A stretch of DNA of 64,000 nt from Costus lasius. Taxonomy: Eukaryota > Streptophyta > Magnoliopsida > Zingiberales > Costaceae. The stretch spans positions 24,493,501-24,557,500 of the forward strand of contig CM050446.2 in the NCBI GenBank assembly GCA_027563935.2, given 5' to 3'. Position 1 is the first letter of the stretch; each line of letters starts with the position of its first letter. Below, in pieces: positions 12,621 to 26,066 of the stretch. Under the pieces are notes generated by a model that worked only from the letters and a program-made list of their open reading frames with translations, was not told the DNA's origin and searched no databases. A program made the translations under genes and the position numbers.

Positions 12621-13713
12621 ATGGTCAAACGAGAGGTATGTACCACCGTTATGACAAGAGAATATGGCACAAATGCATTTCAATCGCTTTTAGCAAAGAT
12701 AGACTCCTTAACTCAACAAATTGAGTATTCAAGCATGCAATTTTTTATATTGAATTCTATTGCTTACGATATTTATGGATATCATGAGCATCATTATACT
12801 GAATGATAATTATGGACTTTTTCATCCTTTAACTCATACCCTAGTACCTACAATCCAAGTTAGGAGAATCATCAAAACTTACTTAATTTATGACACTGAT
12901 AAAAATGACATAAAGGAAGGAATCCAAGATGAATCTGAGAATTTTACAGAGTTAGAACAATCATTGGTCATGACTCGAGCCACGGATTATGATTTACCTT
13001 CTTTGAATTTTCATAATTTGAAAATTCTAAATACTCCATTAACCCTTTCTTAGCACTTTACCAGCCATCTAGTCCCCTCTCACATAATGTAGTGTCTTGC
13101 AACACAAATACTTGGGAACATATTTGAAGAAAAATTTAAACTTTTGGAGACTTGTGAGAAGAAAGATGAGAAATAAATTTAAGAAGCCTCAAATAAGAAG
13201 CAGTGACAGGGTGAATTTGATAGTGTTAGAATGGAGTACCCCATTGAAGAGAAATAAATTAAGGAGAAAGATAAAGAAGAGGATACTATGCATATTTCAT
13301 CACCACCACCATATGAACCATCAATTCTTTTTATCCAGAAAAATCCATTAAGAATTTGCATGATAGATGATGAAGAGGATAATGATGATAGGGTAGCTGA
13401 ACTATTATTTGATTCAAATCCAACCACAGACACCAAAAAAATAATAGCACATGAGATACTTGACCACATTGACATTGAGATAAGTGAAAAACCCAATATG
13501 AAATTTGAAAACTTCTTGAGCAATCCAAAGTATAAATCTTTTGATCTTAATTCCAATTTTCTTCCAATTGTTGATACAAATCTAAAGGAAGAATGCATGA
13601 TATCACTCTTGGATAAATGCAGAAAAATTATTAGGTATTCTTTGCATGACATTAATTTTTGTTTTTGTATGCATGTAATGGCCACTACGACATTGATCCA
13701 CCTGTTTAACTAG
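12621..13713 (+). pseudogene. Gag-like remnant of element A
   Basis: The first stretch (12621-12803) ends in LAKIDSLTQQIEY followed by YDIYGYHEHHYTE. This fits the linker and zinc-knuckle part of an Athila Gag in which the first cysteines are lost. Later open stretches (12760-13053, 13288-13710) are acidic and low in complexity and could not be tied to a known domain. Stops and shifts break the region throughout. By position, Gag and protease would be expected here, but no protease active site is visible. Confidence 0.5.
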
Positions 13714-13867
13714 ATATATACTTTGGTAGGCACACTCTTGAGACAGAAAAAAGACAGAAAATTATATGCTCTCTATTATGCCACTAATTCACCAACTCCA
13801 TCATGACATAAAGCATTGGTTGAGCTAATGAACTTAAACAAGCATTTTTTAGGAGGCAGCCCAAATT

Positions 13868-16800
13868 TAGGCCTGGCAAAAAATTACACAACCCGCCAAC
13901 ACGACACGACACGAGTTTTCGCGGGTCTAGATTTAACATAATCGTGTTTCGTGTCGACCCGTTTATGACATGCTATAATTCGTGTCGTGTCATGTCATGT
14001 CGCGGGTTGACCCGTCTAACCCATATATGATATATATTATATAATATTAATAATCTATAAATAATTTTAATAACTAAATCTAAAAATAATAAATATATAA
14101 ATCCCTAAAATAATAAAAATACTAAAGTAACTAAACGGCTAAACAGTGTAAACCCTAATCTATTTCCCATAATCCCTCTCCGCTCCGCCGAGTCGCCGAC
14201 GCCCATCTGCAATTCTGCATTTTCTTCCCCGACCTCGAGCTCTCGGCCGCCTGCTGTCCTCACTCCTCTGCCCCCGATTTCCTCTCGTTTGCCGCTCCAC
14301 CGTCTGCTGCTGTCCTAACCTGAGAACTGCCAACGCCTCCCGGCCGCCCCTTTCTCCCGAATCCCGCTACTGGCCACTGCCATCGCCGTCGAGTTACAGA
14401 AGACAGAAGAATCTCCCGAATCCTGTTGCTGCCATCGAGCTACAGAAGACAGAAGACATCTCCCGAATCCCCTTTCTTCCGCCTGCAATCGTTGCCTCCC
14501 TGCCGCCCGTTTTCTCTGCTAATGGTATTAAGTAATTAGATTTTCTTGTTTTTCGAGATTCGATTGCCTTGTGTTTTTCTTCCTGCTGCAGACACAAAAT
14601 CAGTACTTTTTTATTTTCAGATACAAGCCGAACAGTTTGATTTTCAGATTTCCCCTATTCTGAAAACAGAGTCTGCATGATTTGTATTATGCATTGTAGA
14701 CAAATTATGTTAACATGTAATTTGTAATTTTAATGAAGTTGACTGAAAACTTTTGGTATTATATGTGTGATTTGAGTTATGTCCGAAGAAGCATCAGAAC
14801 TTTCTCCGAATGACATGTTCTTTGCAAAGAATGCATTGTTTGAACACAGAATGCATTAGAATATAAAAGGAAATAATATAATCCCCCTCTAGCTTCTTTA
14901 GCATTGTTTGAACACATAATGCATTAGAAATAAATCTGCAGCATTTGCTTGATCATAATTTCACTTTGTTTCACGAGCCAGAGGCATTTACTTTTTTGCA
15001 CTAATTCATCACGTGGAACATAGAACACAGAACACATTAGAAATTTAGCTTCCTGCTTTAGAGATCAATTGTAGTGCTATCTTCCATGTTTGCATTAAGT
15101 ATAACAGTCTAATAGATATCACAAAGTACTTGACTCATTTCCAATAGTTTATGATATGCGTTATCTAGTTTATAAGTTATATCTAATTTTTTTATGCAGA
15201 TGGATGATTCACAAAGAAATATACAATCTAGTAGCAAAGATAACAATATAATATCAGTAGAGGATAGTAATGCTGATATGGATAATAACAATGTAGACTC
15301 TCAGAATCTTGATACCAATAAAAAAGGGAAAAAAAGGAGAAAATTGACATCAATGGTATGGCAACACTTTGAGAGCATTGGAAAATCAACTGATGGGAAA
15401 GCACGATGCAAGTGTAAGAAGTGCAATGTAATTTTTATGTGTGATAGTAAATACAGAACAGGCAATTTAAGAAGGCATATTGATAATTGTGTGAGAAGAG
15501 ATATTCGAGATGTAGGTTAAATGATATTCAATAATGATTTAGCATTAAAGAAAACAAGTTTTGATCCTATATTATTTCGTGAAATGCTTATCAGTGCTAT
15601 TGTGATGCATGATTTACCACTATCATTTGTTGAGTACCGTGGTATCAAGTCATTGTTTACATACTTGCGTGATACATGTGCTACAGTCACTAAAAATACT
15701 ATAAAGGCTGATTTGTTAAAAATGTATAGACAGGAAAAGCTCAGAATGAAAAATATGTTTGAGGATCAGCTAGCTAGTAGGATTTCTTTAACTTTTGATT
15801 TATGGACATCAATTGCCACTGATGGTTATGTATCACTCACTGCTCATTTTGTTGACAAAAATTAGACTTTACAAAAGCGTTTGCTAAACTTTTCTCATAT
15901 GCCACCACCACATAGCGGTGTTGCACTGACACAGAAAATTAGTTCTTTACTAGTTGATTGGAGAATTGAAAAAAAATTATTTACAATTACTTTGGACAAT
16001 GCATCTGCAAATGATACTTTTGTAGGATTGTTGAAGGATAAATTGAATGACTCTAATGCACTTGTATGTAGTGGCGAGTTTTTTTCATGTTCGTTGTTGT
16101 GCTCATATCATTAACTTAATTGTACAAGATGGTTTGAAAGAAGTTGACAATGCAATTGAAAAAGCTCGTGAAAGTGTTTAGTACATTAAAGGCTCTCTAA
16201 GTGAGAAAGAAAAATTTTTTGGAAGCTGTTACTTACTTAAATATGGATGGAAAAAAGGGGTTAAAGCAAGATGTTCCAATAAGATGGAACTCAACTTATC
16301 ATATGCTAGAGAGTTGTGTTTATTATCACCGTGCATTCTGTCATCTACAATTAAGTGATTCAAACTACAAACATTGTCCATCAACTGAGGAGTGGGATAA
16401 GATTGTAAAAATTATGAGATTTTTAGAAGTTTTTTATGATATCACTTGTGTATTTTCTGGAGTCAAATATCCAACAGCCAATTTATACTTTCCATCAGTT
16501 TTTATGACTTATGGGACTCTGAAAGAAAGCATGGAAGGGGATGATATATTCATGAGAAACATGGCATTTCAGATGTTTTAGAAGTTTGACAAGTATTGGT
16601 CTAAATTTAGTATTATTTTGGCTATACCTTTGATTTTGGACCTTCGTTATAAAGTACATTTTATAGATTGGAGTTACAAGAAGTTGTATGGCTTGAATTC
16701 ACATGAGTTTATTGAAGTTCGTAACAAGTTATTTCGACTTTATAATGAATATGAAGCAATAAACTCTAGTGAGTCAAGTCAATCCACTAGAACTTCAATA

Positions 16801-18286
16801 TCACAACCTTTGAGCGAGGGGTCTTCTTCTATTGGTAAATCAAAATGGCTAGAGGTTAGTTTACTTTAATTTTTTTTGATTTATTTACTTATTGTTTATT
16901 CTTAATATTAATAACTTTTTATTTTAAATAGGAATTTGATACCTTTCAAAGTGATGAATTTGGAAGCTCTTCTCGCAAGTCACCACTGGAGCAGTATTTA
17001 GATGAGCCGAGACTTGATAGAACATTGGAGTTGGATGTCTTAGGCTATTGGAAGACAAATAGTCAAAGATATTCTATTATTTCTATTATGGCTCGTGACA
17101 TTCTATCTATACCTATCTCTACTGTTGCATCAGAATTTGCTTTTAGTGGTGATGGACGAGTTTTTGATCAATATCATAGCTCATTGAAACCATCTATTGT
17201 AGAAGCACTTTTATGTACACGAGATTGGTTGTATGGAGAAGCTGGTAAGTTCAGTTACAAAGTTTATTTTGGTTTATACTTTATAGTTATAGTGTTCTAC
17301 TTACAAACCTAATTGTATTAATATATATTGTTTAATCTATAATTTTTTTTATTAAAAACAGAAACTGCAGAAAAAGTATCTTTGGATGAACTCACTGAGG
17401 ATGTCATGAATTTAGAAATGAATGAGGAGGATATTTTAACAAGAGAAAGTTATGGTGGTGGAGGGTAAGTTAGTAGTGGTTTAAATTTCTTTTCTTACTT
17501 TTTTTATTAAACAATTAACATGATCTACTGATTATATTTTGTTCTTTTGTAGGGCGCAACAGTGAGCAATGCAGGCATGCTTAAGAGCTTAAGAAATTAT
17601 GTGATAAATTATTTTGTATATTTCATTATTTTGATGTCATATTAACATGATTTACTAATTATGTTTTTATATTTTGTAGGTAGGCTAGTCAAGCATCAAG
17701 ATTCTGGAGCTTAAGCAATTATGTGTCTTTTATACCTTTGAATGTGGACTGAACTTAATGTGGAATATTTTGTTGAATGTGGATTATGAATTCACATGAC
17801 TTAATACGGTTGTAGTTTTGAATGATATAAACATGGTATTGTAATGATATGGTTTTTATATTTTTGAATGTTATGATATTTGTGCTTTTGAATGTAATGT
17901 AATAATTGTAGATTTGTAGCCTTGAATGATATGATATTTATGTTTTTGAATGATATGATAATGTGGTATTTATGTTTTTGAATGAAATTATAATATTTGT
18001 AGTCTTGTAATAAGTTACACTGGTTATTCGTGTCGTGTCGTGTCATCTAGTAACTTATGCTATAAATCGTGTCACTTGTGTCGTGTCGTGTCACACGACA
18101 CGACCTATTTATTAAACGTGTCAGTCGTGTCGTGTCGTGTCACCTGTGAAATAAGTGGGTCGTGTTTGTGTTTTACACATTGACCTGTATACATAAACGA
18201 GTCGTGTTCGTGTCAAGCATAATCGTGTCACGTGTCATGTATGACACGACACGCTCTGACACGTGAAACACGAATTGCCACCCTTA
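13868..18286 (+). mobile_element. hAT transposon with defective transposase
   Basis: The element is bounded by the 8-bp target duplication CCCAAATT (13860-13867 and 18287-18294) and short inverted ends (TAGGCCTGGCAA at the left; TTGCCACCCTTA at the right). Both subterminal zones are packed with CGTGTCG/CGACACG repeats, likely transposase-binding sites. The first 190 bp are nearly the same as those of the smaller hAT at 49992-52331, so the two belong to one family. The interior encodes a broken transposase. A GC-rich leader (14160-14520) may hold the promoter and an untranslated first exon. Confidence 0.93.
15200..17468 (+). pseudogene. hAT transposase (BED finger and hATC domain), broken
   Basis: The start was placed at the ATG right after a likely splice acceptor (TTTTTTTATGCAG). 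A BED zinc finger lies at 15350-15500 (CKCKKCNVIF, then HIDNC). The middle region has FDLWTSIATDGYVSLTAHFVDKN and TITLDNASAND, where the catalytic Asp residues are expected. The C-terminal dimerisation domain reads LDVLGYWKTNSQRYSI, ISTVASEFAFS and ALLCTRDWLYGE (17029-17244). Two introns are plausible (about 16855-16931 and 17245-17361). In-frame stops at 15518 and 15863, a frameshift near 16080 and further stops near 16180 and 16579 disable it. Confidence 0.9.
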
Positions 18287-18454
18287 CCCAAATTTCTGAC
18301 GCTTATAGTCTTAAGTTTTAGATTTTAATTTTTTTTTAATTTTTAAGAATTTTTACAGCATGATTTGATGAATTTTTATTGATGAAAAATTTGTAAATTA
18401 CTTGTTTATATGTAGGAATTTTTAGAAAATTTTTATTTAAAGTACAGGTGTCAG

Positions 18455-18665
18455 ACGAGACATTCACAGGTATGCCCATGAGTAAGTCATGGGTCGTGAA
18501 TCTTAAGGCTGGAGAAATCGCATGAAGGCCAAAATCCATAAAGAGTTTCACAGTCATGGCCGTGAGTCCATCATGGGCTGTGAGTATTATTTTGCCAAAG
18601 AGACTTAAAGACACAGAAAGAATCACGGCCGTAACCGTGAACGACTCACAAACCATGATGACCTA
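18455..18665 (+). repeat. Internal copy of the element A LTR dyad block
   Basis: This internal stretch repeats the LTR motif of 9523-9615: 'CATGGCCGTGAGTCCATCA' followed by 'GGGCTGTGAGTA', with further GTGAA/TTCAC dyads around it. It lies about 400 bp ahead of the 3' ORF region of element A. Confidence 0.7.
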
Positions 18666-19055
18666 GGTTTAAACATCATGGGCGAAAGTTAGGGTTCACG
18701 CCTTCACTCATGAACCCCGAACTTCACCCAATTTCCTCTTCTCCAGGCGATGAATCTTCCCTTCCAGCCTTCCTCTAGACCTTTCCGTTGATCCTCTAAT
18801 GAGCTTCCAGCCAGATTTCGTGGAAAATCATGGATGACTTAAAGAACAAGGGTTTCGTCGGTGCCACTCAATTCCAACTAGAAAACGCCTGAAATCGTGA
18901 GCAATCCTTCCCTAGTAGCAATCTTTGGATTCTTTATCAGTACTAGGCTATTTTACGTTTGATTTGGGATTGAATTTTTGAAGCTTTTGAGTGGATTTCT
19001 TTGGACGAGATTCCTTTGAGCCGCTAGCTACTTTCTTTTTCCTTGGGAATTTTGT

Positions 19056-19689
19056 TTGAAATTTTTATTGAAAAGCTATATTGATCTTGTGATTATGGCA
19101 CCAAGAGGAATAATGAGAACTAGACCATATGGGACAATTAGAAAAATTGGAAGACCAGGACTCTATCCTCCGTGGTATCTGAGATATAGGTTGATCCATG
19201 AGATTCCCCATTATTTTCAGCTAGCACAAAGACGTGGAGGTTGATATGGCTCGGACACCTGAGTTAGCTACCCCACCTTCGAATCATAAGGGGGCACCTG
19301 CTGATTTACCATCTGATCCTTTACCTGATCTTTCAGCTACTACACTTGAGTTGCCAGATTTACAAGTTCTAGCTGAGGCTTATACTGATTTACCAGAGTT
19401 CCTATCACCATCGCCTCAGTCAGCTGAGATTCCTGCTGATTTACTATCAGACTTGCCGAAGCCAGCTGAGGTTCCAAAGACAGCACCTCAGACATCAGAC
19501 ATACCAGAGGTGGCTGCACCGGCATCATTTGTGTCATCTCCAAAGATAGTACTACCATCACCGATTCCATCACCAGTACCATCACCACTGTCTCCACCAT
19601 TACCAGAGCTTCACCGACTATTCCTCCAGTCAAGCCATCTGCCTCTATTGGACCGTCCACATCTGCTGAGCCATCCACTTCAGCTTTAA
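19056..19689 (+). CDS. Two overlapping ORFs of element A, function unknown
   Basis: The first ORF (19056-19241, ATG at 19095) is basic. It overlaps the second ORF (19234-19686), which is rich in Pro, Ser and Leu with loose repeats of the type LPDL/IPADLLSDLP. By position this matches the 3' ORF found in element C at 48919, but no sequence likeness to that ORF is evident. I cannot name a function; it may be a worn structural or linker region. Confidence 0.35.
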
Positions 19690-19699
19690 TAGAGACAAC

Positions 19700-21597
19700 A
19701 TTATACCAGATGCGAGCGAAGTAGCGAAGGATGTGCGACGATATATCGTGCCTAAAGTAGGGCCAGACAAGGACATTAGAGTCTTTTGCGGCGATAGAGG
19801 AGCTTTTGCGGCAGCATCTCCCAGGCCCATCGACGCAGCATGCTGGAGATGATAAGGAAGAGGAATCCGAGGACACTGATACCTATTGATATTCTTTGTG
19901 AGTATTTTATTATTTTATTTTATTAAATCGAGAATGATGTTTTTTTTTCTTCGTGGTTTCTGACTTGCATCTTCCCCTTGATCGGGAGCTGATTTATGTT
20001 GATTGATGTTGGACGCAGCGCACACATTTATTTTCATGATCTGTTATGTCTGTGCAGATTGTATTTTACATTTATGTTTTGATACTTTCTATACTATGCT
20101 AATTTTGTGTATACATCAAGGTTTTCTGATTCTGGATATGGTACATGATGTATTTGATGTAGTACCATATATATTTGATGCTTATGATGATATCTGTGAT
20201 GGCTTGTGTGATGATGATGGTGATTTGGGTGGTATTTAGATGTTTTTGATATATAGATTTGACATTTTATTGAATAGTGAAATATGAAATGATAAGCGTC
20301 ATTTGTATGAAGAAATGTGATAGTATTTGATGTTTAAAACTTGATTACATTGTAAAATGATATTATTTGTGATGTGATGCAGTTTTTGAAATTTTATGAT
20401 GTGTGAAATGCTGTTTTGATATAATTATACATGAAATTACTATATATTTTAAAGGGAACTCTTGCAAAAAAAAATTTCTTAAAATTGTCATGTATTGACT
20501 AAATGATTGAGTATATGCAACAATTTTAGTCTAGGGTATCTTCATGTACTTTGATTGTATTCAAGCTTTATAGATATGTATCTTAAATGTTTATGATTTT
20601 TAAGAATATGAGTTTATTCTATCTTTGATTTTGTAATTAGAAAGTATTTTGAGTAATTGATTTGATAATTTAAGGATTTTTGAAGTTTTATTTAGTATTA
20701 AATTTTTGAGTAAATTCAATTCTAGTAAGGATAAAATGTATATATGAAATGTTGTGCCTCCTTGCAATACAAATTGAGTGGAAGATACTTAAGTTAATTT
20801 ATCTATTTTTGCTTGATAGAGAGTTTTTCATAAATAGAAAATTGGTGACATCAATATAAAGAGGCTTGCTCCAACTCCTCTAGTTGAAGAATATATAACT
20901 CTATTTGAAGAATATAAAGTTATGAGTTATATTGTACCACGAGTTGGTACACTTTAAATCTGTTTCGGTCAAGTAACAAAGGAAAAATCTTAAATGTAAA
21001 TATCCATCCCTCGTGCAGAAAGATCGATAATGATTTAAGTACCATGCCCTTGATTGACTCTCTCTGGAAATAAAAAAAAAATAAAAAATAAAAAGAGAAT
21101 AAAAATAGAGAAAAGGAGAGAGTTATAGGTAAAGTGGACAACTCCGCTAACTTTTCATAATTAAGGCTATGAGTTATATTATACTACTATGTGGTATACT
21201 TTAAATAATGTTATGATGCTAACTTAATAACCGTTTAAAGATTAGTTTGCCATAAAAGCCTCTTACCTTAAACATTACCATATTTCTAGAAATGGAAATT
21301 TCATCTGTTAGGTAAAGTGGATTTATTAAAGTGAAAATATTTAATGCTTAGTAAGTAGAGATTGGTTGAGACAACATGAGTCATGACTTTTATCTATCTT
21401 AGATTGTAAAGTCTTGAGAATTTGCTTATATCATATTATTTCTTAAATTTCTTGAGTTTTGAAAAATTGGTTGTTTAAAAATTGTGGACTAAACACATGG
21501 TTGAGGAAATAATGAACAAGTATTCCTTATCTTTACATTCTCTTTACATATTATAATATTGCTTTAGGACATGCAAAATTGTAAGTCTAGGGTATAT
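19700..21597 (+). other. Noncoding 3' region and polypurine signal of element A
   Basis: AT-rich, with no convincing ORF. It ends in GGACATGCAAAATTGTAAG then TCTAGGGTATAT (21568-21597). This matches the 'GAGGACAAGCAAA' and 'AAGTC' signal that precedes Athila 3' LTRs, seen also at 53467-53498. Confidence 0.6.
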
Positions 21598-22900
21598 TGA
21601 TGAGTTGCTTTTACATCATGTTTTTCTCTATATTTTATATGATATTTTGTGCTTAATTGTATAATTTTATCTCAATTTTTAGTATTTTTATCTCTTATAG
21701 TATAAAATCTCACTTTTCTTGATTTTTGTAAAAATACAGGTAAAATCGCCCAAAAATGATGAATTTTATAAGTTTTGAAACCATAGCATGATTCATGAGG
21801 AAAAAACGAGGTCACACATCAAATTTAAAGCAAAACAAAGGTCAAATGCAATTTTCACACCCATGGTTGTGAGCTATTCACAAGTTGTGAATACACTGCT
21901 GTGCAAAAACAAAAACATTCACACCCATGGCCGTGAATGCTTCAGGGGCTATGAGTTTTTCCCCAACTTGGTTTTTACACTCAACCAAACTTTGTAGAAA
22001 TCTTCCTAGATGGAAGAGATGATGGGGCTTTTTTGGATAAGAATGGATAGAGGCAACGGCTAGGGCAGAAATAGGCGGCTGGGTGAATTTTTAAAAGGAA
22101 GATCACGCAAAGGACAGATTTTATCGCTCAATCTTCATCTCTTGCTCGAAGAGAAGGGTTTTCATTACTTTCCTACTGTCTCCTTATAGTTTTATTCAGT
22201 TATCATGTAGAATTCATCATATTACATACTGTATTCAAAGAACATGACTATTTAAACCCTTTTTTGGGGATTAAGGGTGGAGCCCATTGACGAATTATGG
22301 ATTAAATTTATTATTTTAAATCTGTCATGAATTTTATAGGATTGATTTGATTAGAATGGTGTTTAATTCGTAATTTTACTCTGGAAGTGATTTTATGTTT
22401 TAAATGTCGCAAGAAGGACCGAGAGGTGAATCGCGATATCGGATCTATTCTTTTCAAACCTACGAATCCAATCACGAGTATAGTTTGGTTTTGTTTGAAG
22501 GATTTTTATGATTTTTCACATAATTTAAAGGGCCTATTTACAGTAATTGTCACGAGAGTAGGGGATTGTTGTAAATAGGTACCGAATTAAGCTTCGAGAA
22601 GGTAATCTGTACATTAGAAAAAAAAAATTTCTTTCAACGCTTCAATTTTATGTACGAAGATTTATTTTATTAAATCTTTATTCGTCAACGTGGTGAAACC
22701 CCGAGTCCCGACTCTCTCGGTATTGATTTTATCCGAAACGCTCGTTTTTGCTCTTTCGTACATAAGATTTCAAACAAAAACCACAATTTGATTCGTCTAG
22801 TTATAAATTGATCATGTAATCGGTACTTGACCGCCAGATCCACGTTGGGAACAATATTTATTTATTACTTTGATACAACCGTGCACTTGCGGTCACATCA
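21598..22900 (+). mobile_element. 3' LTR of element A
   Basis: 1303 bp, TGATGAG to CACATCA. It matches the interrupted 5' LTR throughout, including the dyad block (21851-21945) and the GTCGCAAGAAGGACCGAGAG run at which the 5' copy was hit by the solo LTR. Many differences between the two copies show that the element is old. Confidence 0.85.
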
Positions 22901-22905
22901 ACAAA

Positions 22906-24338
22906 CACTACCATTGATTGAGAGACTAGATAAGAACATGTGTAAGAAATAGTAAATCTGCTTCAGTCTCACCAGTGAAGCACTTATGGAAGCTGCTTGT
23001 GTAGCTCAGGAAGATGACCATATAACACTTAATATTCTTCCTTCAACTGCAAATGTAGTCAAACCACCAAGTATACAACTTAATACAAATCTAAACTAAG
23101 CATTTATTCAATGATAAGGCAAAACCATCTAGTTTACATTTAACAGCAGGAATTTAAAGAAATGATATCACAATGATTTAGTCAAATAAATTTGACAACA
23201 AATTTTTCTCGAAATCCTCACCATCTTTGGAGATAGACCGCTTAATCAAGTATCAGCAGCAAGGAAATTTGCCAATTGCGATACATGTAAGAGTAAACGA
23301 CAATCAGCGTCAAACTTATAGCCTCATATCTGGATGCGTATTCTAGTATGAGCTAGAAAGTTCGGAGTCAACCTTTTCACCATGTTTGCGAGGAAGAGCC
23401 CTATACGAGTTAGTGCTACAATGAAATGCATCTCCAAGACCACACTGCAGATCCAACATAAGATTACCATCAGAAAGACAAACAAAAGGCCAACTAGGAT
23501 TTGAACATGGATTAAATCAAGCATAATCTTAGATCCACTCAAATGGAAATCCTAAATTGTGTTTTTTTTTTTCTGGATAAGCTTTCCAGAGTCTTTAAAT
23601 GTGTACCAATCTCACTCAAGTTGTGTGTGTTTTTCTTTAAAAATATTTAATAGAAAAAATTGTTGAAAAGAATAAAATTGCCATATAGAATTTTATAAAT
23701 AGTGGCGATATATCAATAATAAGCAGACTAAGTTATTCAACGAGGCATAATATCAAGATGCATATCTATAAGTAGTTTGGTGTTTATTATAACAGGAGAG
23801 GATAGCGTTGTTAGTCAGCCGCTTGTCCGTGTCTAGGTACATAGTTCACATAACAAAAAGATAACATCTCTTATAAAAATAAGGGATAAGAAATGAAAAT
23901 CAAAACTTACAGTAAAAGATTGGACTTGTTCAAGTGATAGAAGAAAGTTGGTCTCCAAAGATTGTACTTCTAAAAATCCAGCCTGAGCAAATCGTTCTCG
24001 ACTATTGAGCTTGATTGCAACAAGGCAACAGCATAAAATTGCTCATGTGCAAGAGAAACACTCAACTTTTTGCAGCATCTATGAATTAGTACCTTGCTTC
24101 CATTCTGTTCATATGAACCCTGAATCACGACAGCTCCTCCAGGTTTAAGCACTCTAGAAATCTCCCTAATCCATTGCTCCCCTGAAAATTCAGGTGCTCT
24201 GCACACTGAAACATCTACATCCAACGATGCAGACCCAACAGGCAACTTTCCTCTTGCAACAACATTAGTCATCACTTTAGAATTATTATAAGGCTCAACT
24301 TTGGTTGAAGCCCAAGATGTATTAGCACATTGCTTCAA
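22906..24338 (-). pseudogene. DRE2: Anamorsin/DRE2 (CIAPIN1) pseudogene
   Basis: DRE2 passes electrons to cytosolic Fe-S cluster assembly. A minus-strand stretch (23970-24320) reads as its methyltransferase-like N domain: LPVGSASLDVDVSV, then REISRVLKPGGAVVIQ. An exact 102-nt exon (23343-23444) after a CTGCAG acceptor gives CGLGDAFHC, then GEKV and a terminal stop, which is the conserved C-terminal Fe-S motif region. The C-x2-C pair that normally follows is gone (STNSY in its place), and the linker with the first Cys cluster was not found. Element A lies at its 3' side. It looks dead, not merely divergent. Confidence 0.75.
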
Positions 24339-24339
24339 C

Positions 24340-26060
24340 TACATTAGTGTTTTAATTACGTGCAAACCAAATTCAATAACTTGACTAGTGCTCAAAGCAC
24401 TTCAATGAATAAATGCAAGGCATAGGAAACAAGAAATGAGAGGAAAGTAAGAAAAAAAGACGAGAAAAGGCACAATTTATCCAAGGAGGCAGTTTGGCTT
24501 ATAACAAATATGTCATCTTCAGCAGCCAAATCAAGTCCCAATCAGATCACTTATTGTGGATAGTACTGCATTGCTACGGATTGAGACATATATCAGTCAG
24601 CACAAGCATGTGTTTACTTGAATTAGCCATGTACTGTAACCAAAATCCACATACAGAGAGATATGAGAATAGAGATTGAATTATCCATTAAACAAATCCA
24701 GAATCATATATCACAATCATGTAATGAATCAGGAAGGAATCGAGTTTATGCTTTCTCTACAGATCATGAACTTTCTTGTATGTTCCTTACATCAGCATGA
24801 GAAAAATATGTAGTATAAATTCTTTTAGGGCCTGACCCAATCGAATAGGGTATGTGAACAGTTTTGTAAAACTCAGGCGCCATTCTGAACCATCTGATTC
24901 ATTGATCTCACATTCTTTGTTGGCAACATTGCAGTCGTCATCAACAATGTTAACTTGAGCAATTAGTCGGAAAAAAAAAAAAGAATCCTACTGATTTCTG
25001 TCTCAAATAAAAAAAAACTTGCAGATTTTCACATAATACACTACAGCATGCTCCTCTCTAGACCATAAGATTTGTTTAAGTGTTCTCCATGCATGAACGT
25101 CTTCATCAGCATCATTTACACAAATAAATAAAATAAGAAAGAAATCCTAAGCACCGTTCATAATAACACAAACCTGAAGCAGCAGCAAGCCCCTCCCCTC
25201 CTCACAAGAATGGATCTGGCTGACCAAGAATGTGTGTTCAGTTTCTCTCTCAAAGTTTTCCCCATGGATTACGATATCAACAACGGCTTCATCTCTTTCC
25301 TTTCTTCTACAGTTGTGGAATCGTCCTCTGCATTATCTAGATGTCCTTCCTCAATTTGTCCCAAATAGGCAGAAGTTGCTTTTTTTCTGTCAATGTTTTC
25401 TGTGTCTTCTAATTTTGGTTGAAGTGGCAGTACTCTTAATCTTCTAATCTTGATGTTGTTTGGATCTTCGGGTTATAATCAGTTTTACACAAGTTGATTT
25501 TACTATTTAATTAAATCAGGAATCATTTCAATGTTCCACTACCTAAAGTAAATCAATTATAATGTTGCAAAGTATAGAAATGAAATGAATTATAAAAATG
25601 AAAATCAATAACAAGTTTGAATCAACACATATATAAGATCAGAGCATATGTATCTCATAACAATGGAATTGAAATTTTCATTTCTTCATACTATCATGCA
25701 AAATAGTTTATCTTTACAGCAATATCAGGAAATTCATCACAAATTATATTAAAAATAACTCACGATAGAAAATAGCAATAGAAAGGGTAGGACACTGTAC
25801 CACCCAAATAAAAAGTTAAGCCTAGCATTTGAACCAGGGAAATTGACTAGTGAATAACAGGATAACTTAAAATGTAAAGCTATCCATACCATAAACTATA
25901 TCCAGAGGAATTCTTGCTGGCAGACAAAAAGAAAATTTGATAGAAACGGTTTGCATCAGGAACAAAGTAAGTTCCAGTAACTAACATATTCTCATATATG
26001 CAATATGAGGCCATCAATTTTGGATTTAACTTCGTGAAAGTGTTGGATCTCAAACTTCTT
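24340..26060. other. AT-rich stretch, no supported gene
   Basis: A 52-codon plus-strand ORF opens at 25212 (MDLADQECVFSFSLK) in slightly GC-richer DNA. It has no recognised domain and is listed only as a possible exon. The rest shows no coding signal. Confidence 0.35.
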
Positions 26061-26066
26061 TTCCAA

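Larger units (their letters stand above)
9265..22900 (+). mobile_element. Athila-type Ty3/gypsy element A (non-autonomous, old)
   Basis: It has two related LTRs starting TGATAAG/TGATGAG and ending in TCA, a tRNA-Asp primer-binding site directly after the 5' LTR, and an AAGTCTAGGG polypurine-type signal before the 3' LTR. The flanking bases ACAAG (9260-9264) and ACAAA (22901-22905) look like a 5-bp target duplication with one mismatch. The interior holds only gag-like remnants and a proline-rich ORF; no reverse transcriptase, RNase H or integrase was found. Two later insertions sit in it: a solo LTR of family B and a hAT transposon. Confidence 0.85.

Noticed and set aside
13097..13351. ORF with a run of histidines
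   Set aside because: Short, AT-rich, overlaps a longer open stretch in another frame, and lies in a decayed retroelement; no support for a protein.
17990..18280. Regular CGTGTCG/CACGAC spacing resembling a direct-repeat array
   Set aside because: Not CRISPR: there are no unique spacers of constant size, the host is a plant, and the repeats belong to hAT subterminal regions, also at 13900-14020, 50030-50145 and 51990-52310.
20003..20239. 78-codon ORF with many Asp residues
   Set aside because: Result of GATGAT-rich noncoding sequence in the 3' region of element A.
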